Positions 18,799 to 28,698 of a stretch of 64,000 nt of DNA are shown one piece after another. Numbering within the stretch: position 1 is the first letter of the stretch; each line of letters opens with the position of its first letter. The stretch spans positions 164,843-228,842 of the forward strand of contig DHVX01000072.1 in NCBI GenBank assembly GCA_002412885.1. Reading direction: 5' to 3'. This stretch comes from Bacteroidales bacterium UBA5197 (lineage in GTDB: Bacteria > Bacteroidota > Bacteroidia > Bacteroidales > Lentimicrobiaceae). The notes under the pieces are model-generated. The model made no database searches and had not been told where the DNA came from. It saw only the letters and a program-made list of their open reading frames with translations. Both the position numbers and the translations under genes were made by a program.

Positions 18799-19908
18799 TC
18801 ATTTTTTAAATTCTCTTTTCAGGAAACCTGAAATCGATTCAGCAGCCCGACGCGAAGCGCCATCACCACCCAGAATATCACGCAATTCTGCATAATCCCG
18901 GTTGATCTGCTCCCCGGTTGATGCATCATTCAAAATAAGATTCAGTTCATGGGTTAGATTTGCCGGATTCAACTCATTTTGAATCAGTTCCTTTACCACC
19001 GGCCTGTCCATAATGAGATTTACAAGTGAGATATATTTCACTTTGATCACCCTTTTGGCAATCTGATAGGAGATATTTCCACCTTTATAGCATACTACTT
19101 CGGGGGTTCCGATCAGCGCAGTTTCTAGAGTGGCAGTGCCGGAAGTAACCAATGCAGCCTTTGCTTGTTTCAGCAAATCATAGGTCCGGCCTGATATTAC
19201 GGGAATAGAATTGGTGCCGGCAACTTTATGATAGAAATCTTCACCATGCGAATCGACTCCTGCGATTACGAACTGAACTTCAGGAAAATTCAGTGCGGTT
19301 TTTGCCATTTCAGGAAGCACTTTCTGAATTTCCTGTTTGCGGCTTCCCGGAAGAAGTGCAACGATTGGCCTTTTTTCATCCGGGAAAACCGGGCTGAAAT
19401 TATTCTGCCCCAAAGCATCAAGCAATGGATGCCCATGAAACTCAACTTTCATTCTGTGGCGGGCATAAAAATCCTTTTCGAACGGGAGGATCACAATCAT
19501 TTTATCGACCACCTTTCGGATGATTTTTACACGGGATTGCTTCCATGCCCATACCTGTGGTGAGATATAATAAATTACAGGAATCCCTTTTTCATGGAGA
19601 AACTCAGCAATTTTAAGGTTAAAACCAGGGTAATCAACCAGAATAACAGCATCAGGTTTAAAAGCAAGAATATCTTTTTTGCAGAATGCGAGATTACTGA
19701 GGATGGTTCTGAGATTAAGCAGCACTTCCAGAAAACCCATGAATGCAAGATCGCGGTAGTGTTTTACAATCACTCCTCCCTGCTCCTGCATGAGACCGCC
19801 ACCCCAACATCTGAATTCCATATTTCCATCAAGGGCAGATAATTCCCTCATGAGATTTGAGGCATGAAGATCACCCGAAGCTTCCCCGGCAATAATGTAG
19901 AGCTTCAT
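18799..19908 (-). CDS. lpxB: Lipid-A-disaccharide synthase
   Basis: 369 aa, normal length. The start is MKLYIIAGEASGDLHASNLM, the LpxB GEASGD signature. Later landmarks are YYISPQVWAWKQSR, PFEKDFY and LLPGSRKQEI, all typical of this GT-B-like glycosyltransferase (GT19). It joins UDP-2,3-diacylglucosamine and lipid X to give the lipid A disaccharide at the inner face of the cytoplasmic membrane. It lies 8 bp after a small membrane-protein gene and downstream of surE, apparently one operon. Confidence 0.96.
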   Translation of the reverse strand: MKLYIIAGEASGDLHASNLMRELSALDGNMEFRCWGGGLMQEQGGVIVKHYRDLAFMGFLEVLLNLRTILSNLAFCKKDILAFKPDAVILVDYPGFNLKIAEFLHEKGIPVIYYISPQVWAWKQSRVKIIRKVVDKMIVILPFEKDFYARHRMKVEFHGHPLLDALGQNNFSPVFPDEKRPIVALLPGSRKQEIQKVLPEMAKTALNFPEVQFVIAGVDSHGEDFYHKVAGTNSIPVISGRTYDLLKQAKAALVTSGTATLETALIGTPEVVCYKGGNISYQIAKRVIKVKYISLVNLIMDRPVVKELIQNELNPANLTHELNLILNDASTGEQINRDYAELRDILGGDGASRRAAESISGFLKREFKK

Positions 19909-19916
19909 AACAGGAT

Positions 19917-20213
19917 TTAATAGAAATAGATGCTGAATGGTTTACCGTCGATAAACAAAAAGTAAAGAATGACGAAAAGAAATACTATCACCAACGATCC
20001 TCCACCGGCTTTTGTGAACTTAAGTTTTCGCATATACCAACGCATAAGCAAAATTCCCGGGGCAAAGGCGAGAAGCAATAATTTGTTTTCAGGCTGGTAT
20101 TGCGAAAAAAGCCTGTAAATCAATGGTCCGCCAAAAATTACCAGTGCTGATGCGCCCAAAGTCACAAGCAAAGTGGCCAGAAGACCGATAAAAAAGTTGT
20201 CGTTTTTCCACAT
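19917..20213 (-). CDS. Small membrane protein between surE and lpxB
   Basis: 98 aa from the ATG at 20213 (MWKNDNFFIGLL); an in-frame ATG at 20231 would add six residues. Three hydrophobic segments are visible (near 8-33, 44-58 and 72-90), with a basic MRWYMRKLKF stretch between the second and third. I know no function. Its position in the surE-lpxB unit, 8 bp before lpxB, suggests an envelope role and shared regulation. Confidence 0.7.
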   Translation of the reverse strand: MWKNDNFFIGLLATLLVTLGASALVIFGGPLIYRLFSQYQPENKLLLLAFAPGILLMRWYMRKLKFTKAGGGSLVIVFLFVILYFLFIDGKPFSIYFY

Positions 20214-20258
20214 AATGGTTAAAATGCTCAAAATTAACGGCCTGGCAGTTATTAATAC

Positions 20259-21035
20259 TTAATTCAGGCCTTCTGTTTCCCAATCTCTGAGCAAAGGTAT
20301 TGTTTTATGCGATGTGAGATCAAAGTGTAGTGGCACAACTGCAACATAATTATTGCGTAATGCCCATTCGTCGGTATCTTCAGCTTCGTCGCGGTTGCGA
20401 AAAACCCCGGTCAGCCAGAAATAATCGCGCATATGCGGATCCTGGCGCTGGTCAAATTTCTCATCCCAGTAGGCCATTGCCTGACGTGCAATCTTAATCC
20501 CTTTAATAGGAGAACCATTTACCGAAGGTATATTTACATTGAGGCAAGTGTATTCGGGTAGTCCGCTTTTTAACACATTCTCAGCAATGGACTTAATGTA
20601 CGGTTCGCATTTGCTGAAATCTGCACTGTATGAATAGTCGTCGAGCGAGAAACCAATAGACGGAATATTTTCCATCGCTCCTTCAATTACTGCAGCCATA
20701 GTGCCGGAATACAGCACATTAACAGAAGCGTTGGATCCATGATTAATTCCTGAAACAACAAGGTCGGGTTTACGGCCCAGAATTGCTTTGTGTCCAAGTT
20801 TCACACAATCGGCAGGTGTGCCATTGCAGGAATACTCGGAGTATCCCTCTTCCGATTTTAATTTGTGAACCCTTAACGGAGTAGAAATGGTAACCGCATG
20901 TCCCATCCCCGACATTGGTTTATCGGGAGCAATCACTAGAATATCACCAAGATGCTGCATAACAGAAATCAAGGTTCTTAGTCCGGGAGCAAAAATCCCG
21001 TCATCGTTGGTAATAAGAATCAATGGTTTAGCCAT
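20259..21035 (-). CDS. surE: 5'/3'-nucleotidase SurE
   Basis: 258 aa. The metal-binding ITNDDGIFAPGL motif starts the protein (Asp11, Asp12), followed by PDKPMSGMGHAVT, SGINHGSNASVNVLYSGTMA and LNVNIP, all SurE landmarks. The family removes phosphate from nucleoside 5'- and 3'-monophosphates in a Mg/Mn-dependent way. It heads the surE-small membrane protein-lpxB unit. A terminator-like hairpin separates it from the DUF502 gene upstream. Confidence 0.96.
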   Translation of the reverse strand: MAKPLILITNDDGIFAPGLRTLISVMQHLGDILVIAPDKPMSGMGHAVTISTPLRVHKLKSEEGYSEYSCNGTPADCVKLGHKAILGRKPDLVVSGINHGSNASVNVLYSGTMAAVIEGAMENIPSIGFSLDDYSYSADFSKCEPYIKSIAENVLKSGLPEYTCLNVNIPSVNGSPIKGIKIARQAMAYWDEKFDQRQDPHMRDYFWLTGVFRNRDEAEDTDEWALRNNYVAVVPLHFDLTSHKTIPLLRDWETEGLN

Positions 21036-21139
21036 TATTTAAGAAGAAATTTAAAGCTTATGCAGGATGTTTAACCTAATGAAAACAGTCTGCATGACTT
21101 ATTAAAAATTTGATTTACAAGTTGAACTACAACTATACA

Positions 21140-21177
21140 ACCCCTCCTCTATCGAAAAGTTCAGTCTTTCGAGGGGT
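21140..21177 (-). terminator. Terminator-like hairpin at the DUF502 gene's 3' end
   Basis: On the minus strand ACCCCTC pairs with GAGGGGT, and an inner TCGAAA/TTTCGA pairing stacks within it. The DUF502 stop codon lies in the loop region. The tail is TTGTATAGTTG rather than a pure T-run, so termination may be weak. Confidence 0.5.
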
Positions 21178-21775
21178 ATCGCTGATTGTCGAAATTTGTC
21201 AGACCGGCAGTAACAATAAACTTCATTACTTCAGCCGGAGGGGCGTTTATTGGTGTTATATTTTCGACAGGAACAATAAAGAGATTTCCCGAGAAATTAT
21301 AGGAATGAGGCAGATACACGGCAACCTTTCCTCCAGCTATTCCTAGATTCCGCAAATCGCGCTGGGTAACAAATCCCATTTTTTCAAGGTTTGAATCATG
21401 ACTCACTTTCACCAGCACCGGCTCAGTAAAGCGCTTTTCTTTCCCGACAAAAGCTGACATAAAATCTTTGATGGAAGTATAAATCACCTTAACCAAAGGA
21501 GCCTGACTGATGAGTTTATCGAAGTAAAACAGCAATGGTTTAAATATGATCGATGAACCAAGAAATCCTATCAGCGTGACGAAGAAGAAAATAACAAGAA
21601 TTCCCAGCCCCGGAATATTGAAGCCCAGAATCCTCACTATAATTCCGGTAAGAATGCCATCCACAAAATTGAATGAAATCACCAGAATATAAACAGTTAA
21701 TGCCAAAGGTGCTATAAAAAGCATCCCCTGCAGAAACCAGGCAAATATTTGTTTACGGTTGAGATTATTTTTCAT
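21161..21775 (-). CDS. DUF502 family membrane protein
   Basis: 204 aa. Two hydrophobic regions lie at about 8-35 and 52-80 (FLQGMLFIAPLALTVYILV, IPGLGILVIFFFVTLIGFLG), followed by a soluble portion with VKVIYTSIKDFMSAF and a C-terminal GGKVAVYLPHSYNFSGNLF stretch. This pattern matches the DUF502 family, whose function is not established. It has its own promoter at 21842-21835 and is followed by the hairpin before surE. Confidence 0.85.
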   Translation of the reverse strand: MKNNLNRKQIFAWFLQGMLFIAPLALTVYILVISFNFVDGILTGIIVRILGFNIPGLGILVIFFFVTLIGFLGSSIIFKPLLFYFDKLISQAPLVKVIYTSIKDFMSAFVGKEKRFTEPVLVKVSHDSNLEKMGFVTQRDLRNLGIAGGKVAVYLPHSYNFSGNLFIVPVENITPINAPPAEVMKFIVTAGLTNFDNQRYPSKD

Positions 21776-21834
21776 AAAAAAACCAAGTCACTTCCTCACA
21801 ATCAGGCTAAAATGCCGGGTTGCAGAACTGATTA

Positions 21835-21842
21835 CAAAGGTA
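21835..21842 (-). promoter_or_regulatory. -7 element of the DUF502 gene
   Basis: The minus strand reads TACCTTTG, an exact TAnnTTTG match, giving a leader of about 55 nt. No clear -33 TTG is present. Confidence 0.4.
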
Positions 21843-21919
21843 AGCAATAAGCTGTTTACCTTTTGAAAGAAGTATGATAAATGAAAATGAATAAATGATA
21901 GTTTATGAGCAGTGCTGAA

Positions 21920-22510
21920 TTATTTTACAAATTCCAGCAACTCACAATACAGGCGCTGCACCGGCAAACCCATCACATTAAAATAAGAACCTTCAATCCT
22001 TTCAACGCCAACGTAGCCGATCCACTCCTGAATGCCATAAGCACCGGCCTTATCCAACGGCTTATATTTTTCAACATAATGGCGTATTTCATCCATGCCA
22101 AGCTTCCGGAAATAGACATCGGTACTTACATAAAATGAATGAAATTTATCGGATGTTCGTAAGCAAACACCGGTATAAACGGTATGCACATTGCCTGAAA
22201 GTTTTGCAATCATTTGAATTGCATCCTCTTCATCTTCAGGTTTACCGATACATTCACCATTGAGCCACACAATTGTATCTGCTGTAATCAACAAAGTATT
22301 TGCAGGAAGTTCATCAAAGCTGAATGCTTCAGCTTTTTTACGACTTACATGGAGCGCAATTTCTTCGCGTTGAAGATGAGGTGGATAAAACTCGTCGGTG
22401 GTCTTTACCTGAACTTCAAATTCCAGACCTATCTCTTTGAGCAAAGACAGCCTTCTGGGCGATTGTGATGCCAGAACAAAATGGTAACCGGAATTATTTA
22501 AATCGATCAT
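21920..22510 (-). CDS. maf: Maf-family nucleotide pyrophosphatase
   Basis: 196 aa. LASQSPRRLSLLKEIGL is the Maf N-terminal signature, and ITADTIVWLNGECIGKPED holds the catalytic Asp and Lys region. DKAGAYGIQEWIG and YFNVMGLPVQRLY complete the family pattern. Maf proteins hydrolyse dTTP/UTP or modified nucleotides to monophosphates (house-cleaning). It is the last gene in the ccmF-DUF2520-kdsC-UbiA-maf run. Confidence 0.93.
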   Translation of the reverse strand: MIDLNNSGYHFVLASQSPRRLSLLKEIGLEFEVQVKTTDEFYPPHLQREEIALHVSRKKAEAFSFDELPANTLLITADTIVWLNGECIGKPEDEEDAIQMIAKLSGNVHTVYTGVCLRTSDKFHSFYVSTDVYFRKLGMDEIRHYVEKYKPLDKAGAYGIQEWIGYVGVERIEGSYFNVMGLPVQRLYCELLEFVK

Positions 22511-22611
22511 AAATTAAGTTAGAGTAAAGGAGATGAAAATCAAAATCCGAAAATTAGTATCCATTGTCACGGTAAATCTTTCAGGTAAACCAAGGAAGAA
22601 AAACAGCGGGA

Positions 22612-23577
22612 TCAGAGCAGAAATGCCAGTGGCAACATACTAAAGATTCCAGCCAGCATAAGCAACTTCAGCAAAAAGCTTAGTTGCCCGAAATCAGATT
22701 TAGAGTATGCTGCATGTATTCTGAAAAGCAAAAAAGTCAAAGGCAGAGCTACAGTTACAATCAGGTAAACTGCAACTGCGATGAATACTGAGTTGAAAAG
22801 CCACCAGACTGCAGCCCCTAAAAGAAAAAGGGTAACTATGGACAGATACAGTGCAAGCATTCTGGCGGCAGCAGTACCATGCACAACAGAAAATGTCAGG
22901 CAACCCGCCTGCGCATCTCCCTGCATATCTTCGGCATCTTTAACCACCTCCCTTATTAAGCTCACCATAAAGGCGAACAGGGCATAAGCTGCAAATAACT
23001 TTGTAATCAGCGCCATACTTCCCTGCAATGCGACAAAAGTTTCAGGCTGGCTTCTGAGCGCCAGAAATTCAAATAGCCATACCATGCCAATCACCAGTGC
23101 AGAAAGCAAAGCTACTGCCAGATTTCCCCATAAAACCACTCGTTTGTACCTTACAGAATAAAGCCAGAGCAGCATTGCTGACATAGGAAAAATCAGTCCA
23201 AGTCGTAGCGACCCGCATTTCCAGGCAACGTAAAAACCAGATAAAGTTGCAAGTACATTAAAAACAGTATGAAAAAGTATGGCTTTCCTCCTGTGAAAAA
23301 ACCTTCCAAGCAAAACCTTATCGGGTTTATTCAAACGGTCAATTCGTATATCGAAATAATCGTTGATGATATACCCGGCAGCGGCAATAAGAATGACCGA
23401 AACAACCAGAAGTGCGAAGGTGAGATTGTCAATCGCGGGCACATATCCCACGTTACTGTAAATTGGAATCAACACCGCATGACGAAGCAGATACATAGTG
23501 ATCAGTATCACCATGAGATTTGCCCACCTGATCAAACGAAAAAAAGGCAACAGCTTGTTATTCAGAAAATCATTCAT
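22612..23577 (-). CDS. UbiA-type prenyltransferase (geranylgeranylglycerol-phosphate synthase-like)
   Basis: 321 aa with about eight membrane helices. The two Asp-rich motifs of the UbiA superfamily are present: NDYFDIRIDRLNKP at residues 72-85 and EVVKDAEDMQGDAQAG near 210-225. They bind the Mg-diphosphate of a prenyl donor. Bacteroidota homologues in this gene neighbourhood are usually named geranylgeranylglycerol-phosphate geranylgeranyltransferase by similarity, but the true acceptor is not known. It sits 15 bp downstream of kdsC, in one operon. Confidence 0.85.
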   Translation of the reverse strand: MNDFLNNKLLPFFRLIRWANLMVILITMYLLRHAVLIPIYSNVGYVPAIDNLTFALLVVSVILIAAAGYIINDYFDIRIDRLNKPDKVLLGRFFHRRKAILFHTVFNVLATLSGFYVAWKCGSLRLGLIFPMSAMLLWLYSVRYKRVVLWGNLAVALLSALVIGMVWLFEFLALRSQPETFVALQGSMALITKLFAAYALFAFMVSLIREVVKDAEDMQGDAQAGCLTFSVVHGTAAARMLALYLSIVTLFLLGAAVWWLFNSVFIAVAVYLIVTVALPLTFLLFRIHAAYSKSDFGQLSFLLKLLMLAGIFSMLPLAFLL

Positions 23578-23592
23578 AAGGTTCTGCCGGCT

Positions 23593-24114
23593 TTACCAGT
23601 GAAATGCATTTCCGTTCATCCATTTGCCCTGCACTTTCATCACCTGCTCAATAACATCGCGCACGCAGCCTTCACCGCCGTTAAAGTGAGAAATATACCG
23701 GCTGATATTTCGTATCTCCACTGAAGCATCGGCAGGACAAACGGGCATTCCAACCTTCTGCATTACCTGATAATCAGGAATGTCATCGCCCATGTAAAGC
23801 ACTTCTTCGGGCTTCAGATTATGGGTTTTGAGATACTCTTCAAAAACTTCCATTTTGTTCTCAACACCCAAAAAAACATCGGTAAGTTTAAGTGCATTGC
23901 AGCGGTGACGCATCGACTCGGAATAACCGCCCGAAATCACAGCAACACGATAGCCGCTTTTAATGGCCAGTTGCAGCGCATAGCCATCCTTTACAAAACC
24001 CGTCCGAAGCTGATCGCCGGTATTGGTAATCAGCACAACACCGTTTGTAAGCACGCCGTCGTAATCAAAAATAAAAGTTGTGATGCCCGTCAGGTCTTCC
24101 TTGTAATTGTTCAT
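23593..24114 (-). CDS. kdsC: KdsC-like 3-deoxy-D-manno-octulosonate 8-phosphate phosphatase
   Basis: 173 aa HAD phosphatase without a cap domain. FDYDGVLTNG (Asp17, Asp19) is the HAD motif I in the KdsC form, VAVISGGYSE motif II and LYMGDDIPDYQVM motif IV. KdsC removes phosphate from Kdo8P in the cytoplasm on the way to the LPS inner core. Related HADs act on N-acetylneuraminate 9-phosphate, but proximity to envelope genes such as lpxB favours Kdo. It is 6 bp from the DUF2520 gene. Confidence 0.9.
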   Translation of the reverse strand: MNNYKEDLTGITTFIFDYDGVLTNGVVLITNTGDQLRTGFVKDGYALQLAIKSGYRVAVISGGYSESMRHRCNALKLTDVFLGVENKMEVFEEYLKTHNLKPEEVLYMGDDIPDYQVMQKVGMPVCPADASVEIRNISRYISHFNGGEGCVRDVIEQVMKVQGKWMNGNAFHW

Positions 24115-24120
24115 TTTAAC

Positions 24121-24927
24121 TTAAGTTTTTATAATTCTGATTTTTGATCTGCTTTCCCATCCGGCAATGCTATCGCTGATCTGCATGTAAACCGGTTTTA
24201 ATTCCGGGAACTCTTCAAGGAGTTTAAGATGGGAATCAATGGTCTGAAAATCTCCTCTGACAGCTGGGCCTGTTTGCAACATTCCGGGATGTAAATCTCC
24301 CAAACGGTTTGCTGTTTCGCGAATCAATGGCTGAAGAATATCAGCTTTGATTCCTTCTTTTTCCAGTATATCAGCAGAAAGAGCATACATATGGTTGGAA
24401 AAATTACAGGCGAAAACAGCAGCAAGATGCACAATGGCTCTTTGTTGAGAATCAAGAAATCGAACGTTCCCGGAAATCCGCCCGGCAAGTTCACTGAGAT
24501 TCAAAGCCAGCTCGTTGTTGGATGCTTCAATACAAAACGGAACTTCCTTAATATCAGGTTGACTAAAACGACTGAAAGACTGAAGCGGATAAAAAACTCC
24601 GGCTTTATCAAATAGATCACTCAATACCGAAAGTGGTTGTGAACCACAAGTATGTGCTACAATCCCATGGAAGTTTCCATTCTGTTTCAGTTGTGAAGCA
24701 AATTCCGGAATTACCTTATCGGGAAGGGCAATCAATAAAAGTTCTGCATTATCATCAAACAACGAAATCTGATCAACAGGGATTGCACCTGCCAAAGCGG
24801 CAAGCGAGGAAGCATGTTGAAGATTTCGGCTGTAAATACTTACAACCTTTACTCCTGCAGCAATCAGAGCCGGTGCTATGTGCATAGCAACATTTCCCGA
24901 TCCTGCTATTGAAACCTTATTTATCAT
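24121..24927 (-). CDS. Rossmann-fold/DUF2520 protein
   Basis: 268 aa. INKVSIAGSGNVAMHIAPAL is a dinucleotide-binding GxGxxA region at the N-terminus. VAHTCGSQPLSVLSDL and FYPLQSFSRF are landmarks of the DUF2520 / NADP-oxidoreductase-like family, and a helical C-terminal domain (QRAIVHLAAVFACNFSNHM) resembles that of 6-phosphogluconate dehydrogenase relatives. The substrate is unknown. Very commonly in Bacteroidota it precedes kdsC and maf, as here. Confidence 0.85.
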   Translation of the reverse strand: MINKVSIAGSGNVAMHIAPALIAAGVKVVSIYSRNLQHASSLAALAGAIPVDQISLFDDNAELLLIALPDKVIPEFASQLKQNGNFHGIVAHTCGSQPLSVLSDLFDKAGVFYPLQSFSRFSQPDIKEVPFCIEASNNELALNLSELAGRISGNVRFLDSQQRAIVHLAAVFACNFSNHMYALSADILEKEGIKADILQPLIRETANRLGDLHPGMLQTGPAVRGDFQTIDSHLKLLEEFPELKPVYMQISDSIAGWESRSKIRIIKT

Positions 24928-24967
24928 TCCTGCTAATTCTCAAAAAATCAAGATGACAGCGCTGAAA

Positions 24968-27343
24968 TTAATCTGCCACCTGTTTTGCTTTTACAGCTCT
25001 TCGCCATACGCCGATGGTAAGACCGATAAACATTATTATTGAACCAACCCACACAATTATGATCCATGGGAAGAACAAGACCTTTACCACCACAAATTCG
25101 AGCTGCTTTTCAAACAAACCGACATTAATTGTCTTGTCCTTGGCAGTAACCCCTTCGAACCTAAGCCTCATTCCACCCAGTTCAGCAACTCCGCTCTCGG
25201 CATAATCACCTGTAACTTTATAGGTCAAAGGATAAGCTTTATCTTTTTCGAGGCTGTCAACCGATCTCATCATTGCAGTAATTTCGAGTTCTCTGGCATC
25301 CTGACTCATTCCTGTCACAAAAAGAGTGTCGAAGACTACCCGGGTTTTTCCCACAATAAGTGTATCGCCCATGGTTATTTCCTTGCTGCCTGAAAAAACA
25401 AATCCATCGGGCATGCGTTTCGCAGGGTCTTCGGCAAAGGTAATGTACATATACACATCTCCCTTTAGCATATTTCGGGTATCGGGATTGTGTACATTAC
25501 CCATCATTGAGTTATACTTGATTGAAGGGAAAAGCGAGAATTTCTTATACAAATCGCCGTTATCGGCCTTTTGAAGAAAATCAATCTGATGAAATGCATC
25601 ATTTGCATCCGTCTTACTTCCAAGGTAAGTCACATAATAATCACCCAAAGGTTTAATCTGATCTTTAAACAACATCATATTATCGCCACCACCGGCCATT
25701 CCGGGAACACCTTCATTGGAAAGAACCTTGGTATTGGAAAAAGTAATCAGAACCCCAAGCAGGAAAATACTGAATCCCACGTGCGTGACGCCAGCCGCAA
25801 CATTCGACCTTCCTGCGGCAAATCTGAACAAATATGCAACAGAGGTTAAAATTGCAAACACAATGCTGAAAAGAAAAATACCATTCACAACACTCATACT
25901 GGTATCGTACAAAAATCCGGCTATAGCAACAATCAGAGCAAGAGCAAAAGGATACAGGATATTTTTAAGGAAAGATTTACTGTCGTTTTTGCCGTAACTC
26001 ACATATTGCCCAAGTCCAAGGATTATTGCAATCATAATAGCAAACGGCGTTTGCCAGGTATTGTAAAAGTTAACAACATCAACCGGAGGAGCCATACTTG
26101 TGCCAAAAACTTTATTAATCACCGGAACTGAAGTTGTACTTATTACCTGAAAAGCAGCCAACAATATTACAATCGACCCATACATCATTAAAAACTCCCT
26201 GGTAAATAGATCAGGCAATTCATTTGCTTTCAGCCACTTGCGGCTCCTAATGAGCAAAATTACAGGAATGATTACCGAGAGTACAGTAAATAAAATCAGC
26301 TGAAAACTTCTGCCGTCATCACCAAATGCATGCACAGAGGTTTCGCCCAGCACCCCTGAACGGGTAAGGTAACTGGCATAAACCACCATAATAAAACCAA
26401 GAAATGTAAAAATGTAGGTGCTCAGATAGTATTTGTCGCGTTTATATGCCAGAAGCATAAAGTGCAGGGCTGCAATAAGCACCATCCATGGGATAAGTGA
26501 TGCATTCTCAACAGGATCCCATGCCCAGAATCCACCAAAAGTAAGGGATTGGTATGCCCAGGCTCCGCCCATAAGGAGACCAATACCCAGCAAACCTATT
26601 GTCATGGAAATCCATGGCAATACAGGTTTTAGCCAATAGCGCTTATCACCCTGAATGAGCGATGCAACTGCAAAGGCATAAGGGAAAATGGCGGTGGCAT
26701 AGCCCATAAACAAAAGGGGAGGATGAATTACCATCCATGGATTCTCAAGCAATGGATTCAAGCCATTGCCATCACGAATAAAACTCAGATAGTTCGGATT
26801 ACTGAAAAATTCATTTGACATATTCTCAGGCACCTGGCGAAGGAGTATAAAAGGATCACTTCCAATGGATAATCCAAAAACATGCACTCCCAGTACCATC
26901 GACATCAGGATAATTTCGGCAACCACAATTACTGTCATTACCCCGCCTTCGAGTTTACGGGCGGTAAACATGGCTCCGATTCCGAACAATGCAATAAATA
27001 TTGCCCACAAAAGAAAACTACCTTCCTGCCCAGCCCAGAAACTTGAGATTATGTATTTATCCGGCATGAGCGAGGAGGAGTGCTTAAAGACATAAGCATA
27101 CTCAAAGTAGTGATTTACAATGAGATAAAAGAGCAGTAAGCCGACACCAACTACAGAAAAAGTCTGAATCAGATAAAATAGCCGTCCCAGCCCACGACTT
27201 CGAAAATCAGGCTTATCCTGAACTTTCAGCGTTTTTGAATAGAAAAAGAGAGAAAATATTCCGGCGATCAGTGAAAGATAGACCAAAATCCTTCCCAATA
27301 TTGCCGGTGTCAGATGTTCTCCAACATATGCAACTTCATTCAT
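24968..27343 (-). CDS. Cytochrome c maturation protein, CcmF/CcsA type
   Basis: 791 aa with at least 14 membrane helices. The WWD haem-handling motif is present as GGFWAWDPVENASLIPWM near residue 265, with conserved His residues in flanking loops (WMVIHPPLLFMGY). A periplasmic segment of about 180 residues lies near 560-745 before the last helix. CcmF-type proteins transfer haem to apocytochrome c at the outer face of the inner membrane. It heads the minus-strand run and diverges from the GNAT-like gene; the next gene starts 41 bp downstream. Confidence 0.93.
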   Translation of the reverse strand: MNEVAYVGEHLTPAILGRILVYLSLIAGIFSLFFYSKTLKVQDKPDFRSRGLGRLFYLIQTFSVVGVGLLLFYLIVNHYFEYAYVFKHSSSLMPDKYIISSFWAGQEGSFLLWAIFIALFGIGAMFTARKLEGGVMTVIVVAEIILMSMVLGVHVFGLSIGSDPFILLRQVPENMSNEFFSNPNYLSFIRDGNGLNPLLENPWMVIHPPLLFMGYATAIFPYAFAVASLIQGDKRYWLKPVLPWISMTIGLLGIGLLMGGAWAYQSLTFGGFWAWDPVENASLIPWMVLIAALHFMLLAYKRDKYYLSTYIFTFLGFIMVVYASYLTRSGVLGETSVHAFGDDGRSFQLILFTVLSVIIPVILLIRSRKWLKANELPDLFTREFLMMYGSIVILLAAFQVISTTSVPVINKVFGTSMAPPVDVVNFYNTWQTPFAIMIAIILGLGQYVSYGKNDSKSFLKNILYPFALALIVAIAGFLYDTSMSVVNGIFLFSIVFAILTSVAYLFRFAAGRSNVAAGVTHVGFSIFLLGVLITFSNTKVLSNEGVPGMAGGGDNMMLFKDQIKPLGDYYVTYLGSKTDANDAFHQIDFLQKADNGDLYKKFSLFPSIKYNSMMGNVHNPDTRNMLKGDVYMYITFAEDPAKRMPDGFVFSGSKEITMGDTLIVGKTRVVFDTLFVTGMSQDARELEITAMMRSVDSLEKDKAYPLTYKVTGDYAESGVAELGGMRLRFEGVTAKDKTINVGLFEKQLEFVVVKVLFFPWIIIVWVGSIIMFIGLTIGVWRRAVKAKQVAD

Positions 27344-27534
27344 AAGTAGATATTTATCAGTGTTTAAGCTTCAAAGCAACAGATTTTCTGCTGCCGTTTG
27401 AATAAGAATCAAATCAAGGCACTAAAATACAATAGTTTCATTTGTTTTTAAGAAAGAAAAAAATCATCTTTGTGTGCTTCTGCAAAAATGCCTGAATTTT
27501 TCGGGTTAACGATCATAAACTTCATTGCAAACGA

Positions 27535-28656
27535 ATGAAAACTGAAATCCGGATTGTCAATAGCAGGAAATTATTGACTGAATTTATTCATCTCCCTGCA
27601 AAAATTCATAAGGATCATGAAGGATGGCTTCCTCCTGTTTATGCTGACGACAATAAATTTTTTGATCCGGGGTTCAACAATTCTTTTAGCTCTTGCGACA
27701 CCGTATTGGCCCTTGCATATAATAACGGAGTTGCGCATGGACGTATAATGGGGATCATCCATCACAAATATAATGAGTTAAAACACGAGAAAACAGCACG
27801 TTTTGGCTTTTTAGAATGTTACGATGAATCTGAAACGGCTTCAGCATTGCTTGGGTTTATCGAGAAATGGGCACTCGAAAGAGGCATGAATCAGGTAGCC
27901 GGCCCATATGGATTTTCTGACAAGGATCCACAGGGTTTTATGATTGAAGGGTTTCATGACATTCCTCTGCTGAGTGCTTCCTGTAATTTGCCTTACATTG
28001 TTGAACTCACTGAAAATAATGGTTATTCAAAATTGATTGACTGTCTGACCTACCGCTTCAGTATTGATGTTTTATTGCCCGAAATATACCAGCGGGTGCA
28101 ACAGCGGGTAATAAGCACCCAAAGGTATAGGATACTTGAATTTACAAGCAAAAAACAGCTTAAACCTTACGTTGTTCCCATTCTGGAGCTGGTTAATGAA
28201 ACCTACCATCAGCTTTTTGGATTCTACCCTTTAAATAAGGAAGAGATGAAAGAATTTGCAAACCGGTATATGCCGGTACTTGACCCCAGGCATGTTAAGG
28301 TTGTGATGCTTCAGAACGAAGTAGTTGCTTTTGTGATTGGCCTGGCGAATATGTCGGAAGGTATTATCAAAGCCAAGGGGAAACTCTTTCCTTTTGGATG
28401 GTATCACATCATCAGGTCGATAAAACGCGCCACCCAACTTGACCTGATGCTTGGAGCTGTCAAATCAGAACATCAGGGACTTGGCCTCGAAATAACAATG
28501 GGAATGCACCTGCTTGAATCTTCGAAAAAAGCCGGATTCAAAACAATAGAAACTCATCTTATTCTTGAATCAAATACGCGAATGAGGGCTGTAATCGAAC
28601 GTTTAAATGCTCCGGTAGTTAAACGATTCAGGGTTTTCCAGAAAACCATTGCTTAA
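27535..28656 (+). CDS. GNAT-like protein of unknown substrate
   Basis: 373 aa. An N-terminal acetyltransferase-like part (HEGWLPPVYADDNKFFDP, GRIMGIIHHKYNE, RFGFLECYDE) is followed by GPYGFSDKDPQGFMIEGF. A second GNAT-like half (VAFVIGLANMSEGI, KSEHQGLGLEITMGMH, TIETHLILESNTRM) completes the protein. This two-part layout is found in a conserved Bacteroidota family without a proven function. The KSEHQGLGL loop fits the acetyl-CoA pyrophosphate site. It is a single gene, convergent with the DUF2271 gene. Confidence 0.75.
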   Translation: MKTEIRIVNSRKLLTEFIHLPAKIHKDHEGWLPPVYADDNKFFDPGFNNSFSSCDTVLALAYNNGVAHGRIMGIIHHKYNELKHEKTARFGFLECYDESETASALLGFIEKWALERGMNQVAGPYGFSDKDPQGFMIEGFHDIPLLSASCNLPYIVELTENNGYSKLIDCLTYRFSIDVLLPEIYQRVQQRVISTQRYRILEFTSKKQLKPYVVPILELVNETYHQLFGFYPLNKEEMKEFANRYMPVLDPRHVKVVMLQNEVVAFVIGLANMSEGIIKAKGKLFPFGWYHIIRSIKRATQLDLMLGAVKSEHQGLGLEITMGMHLLESSKKAGFKTIETHLILESNTRMRAVIERLNAPVVKRFRVFQKTIA

Positions 28657-28698
28657 CTAAGGCAGGAATGCATTCAGAATGTTATTCGGGCGAAGTTT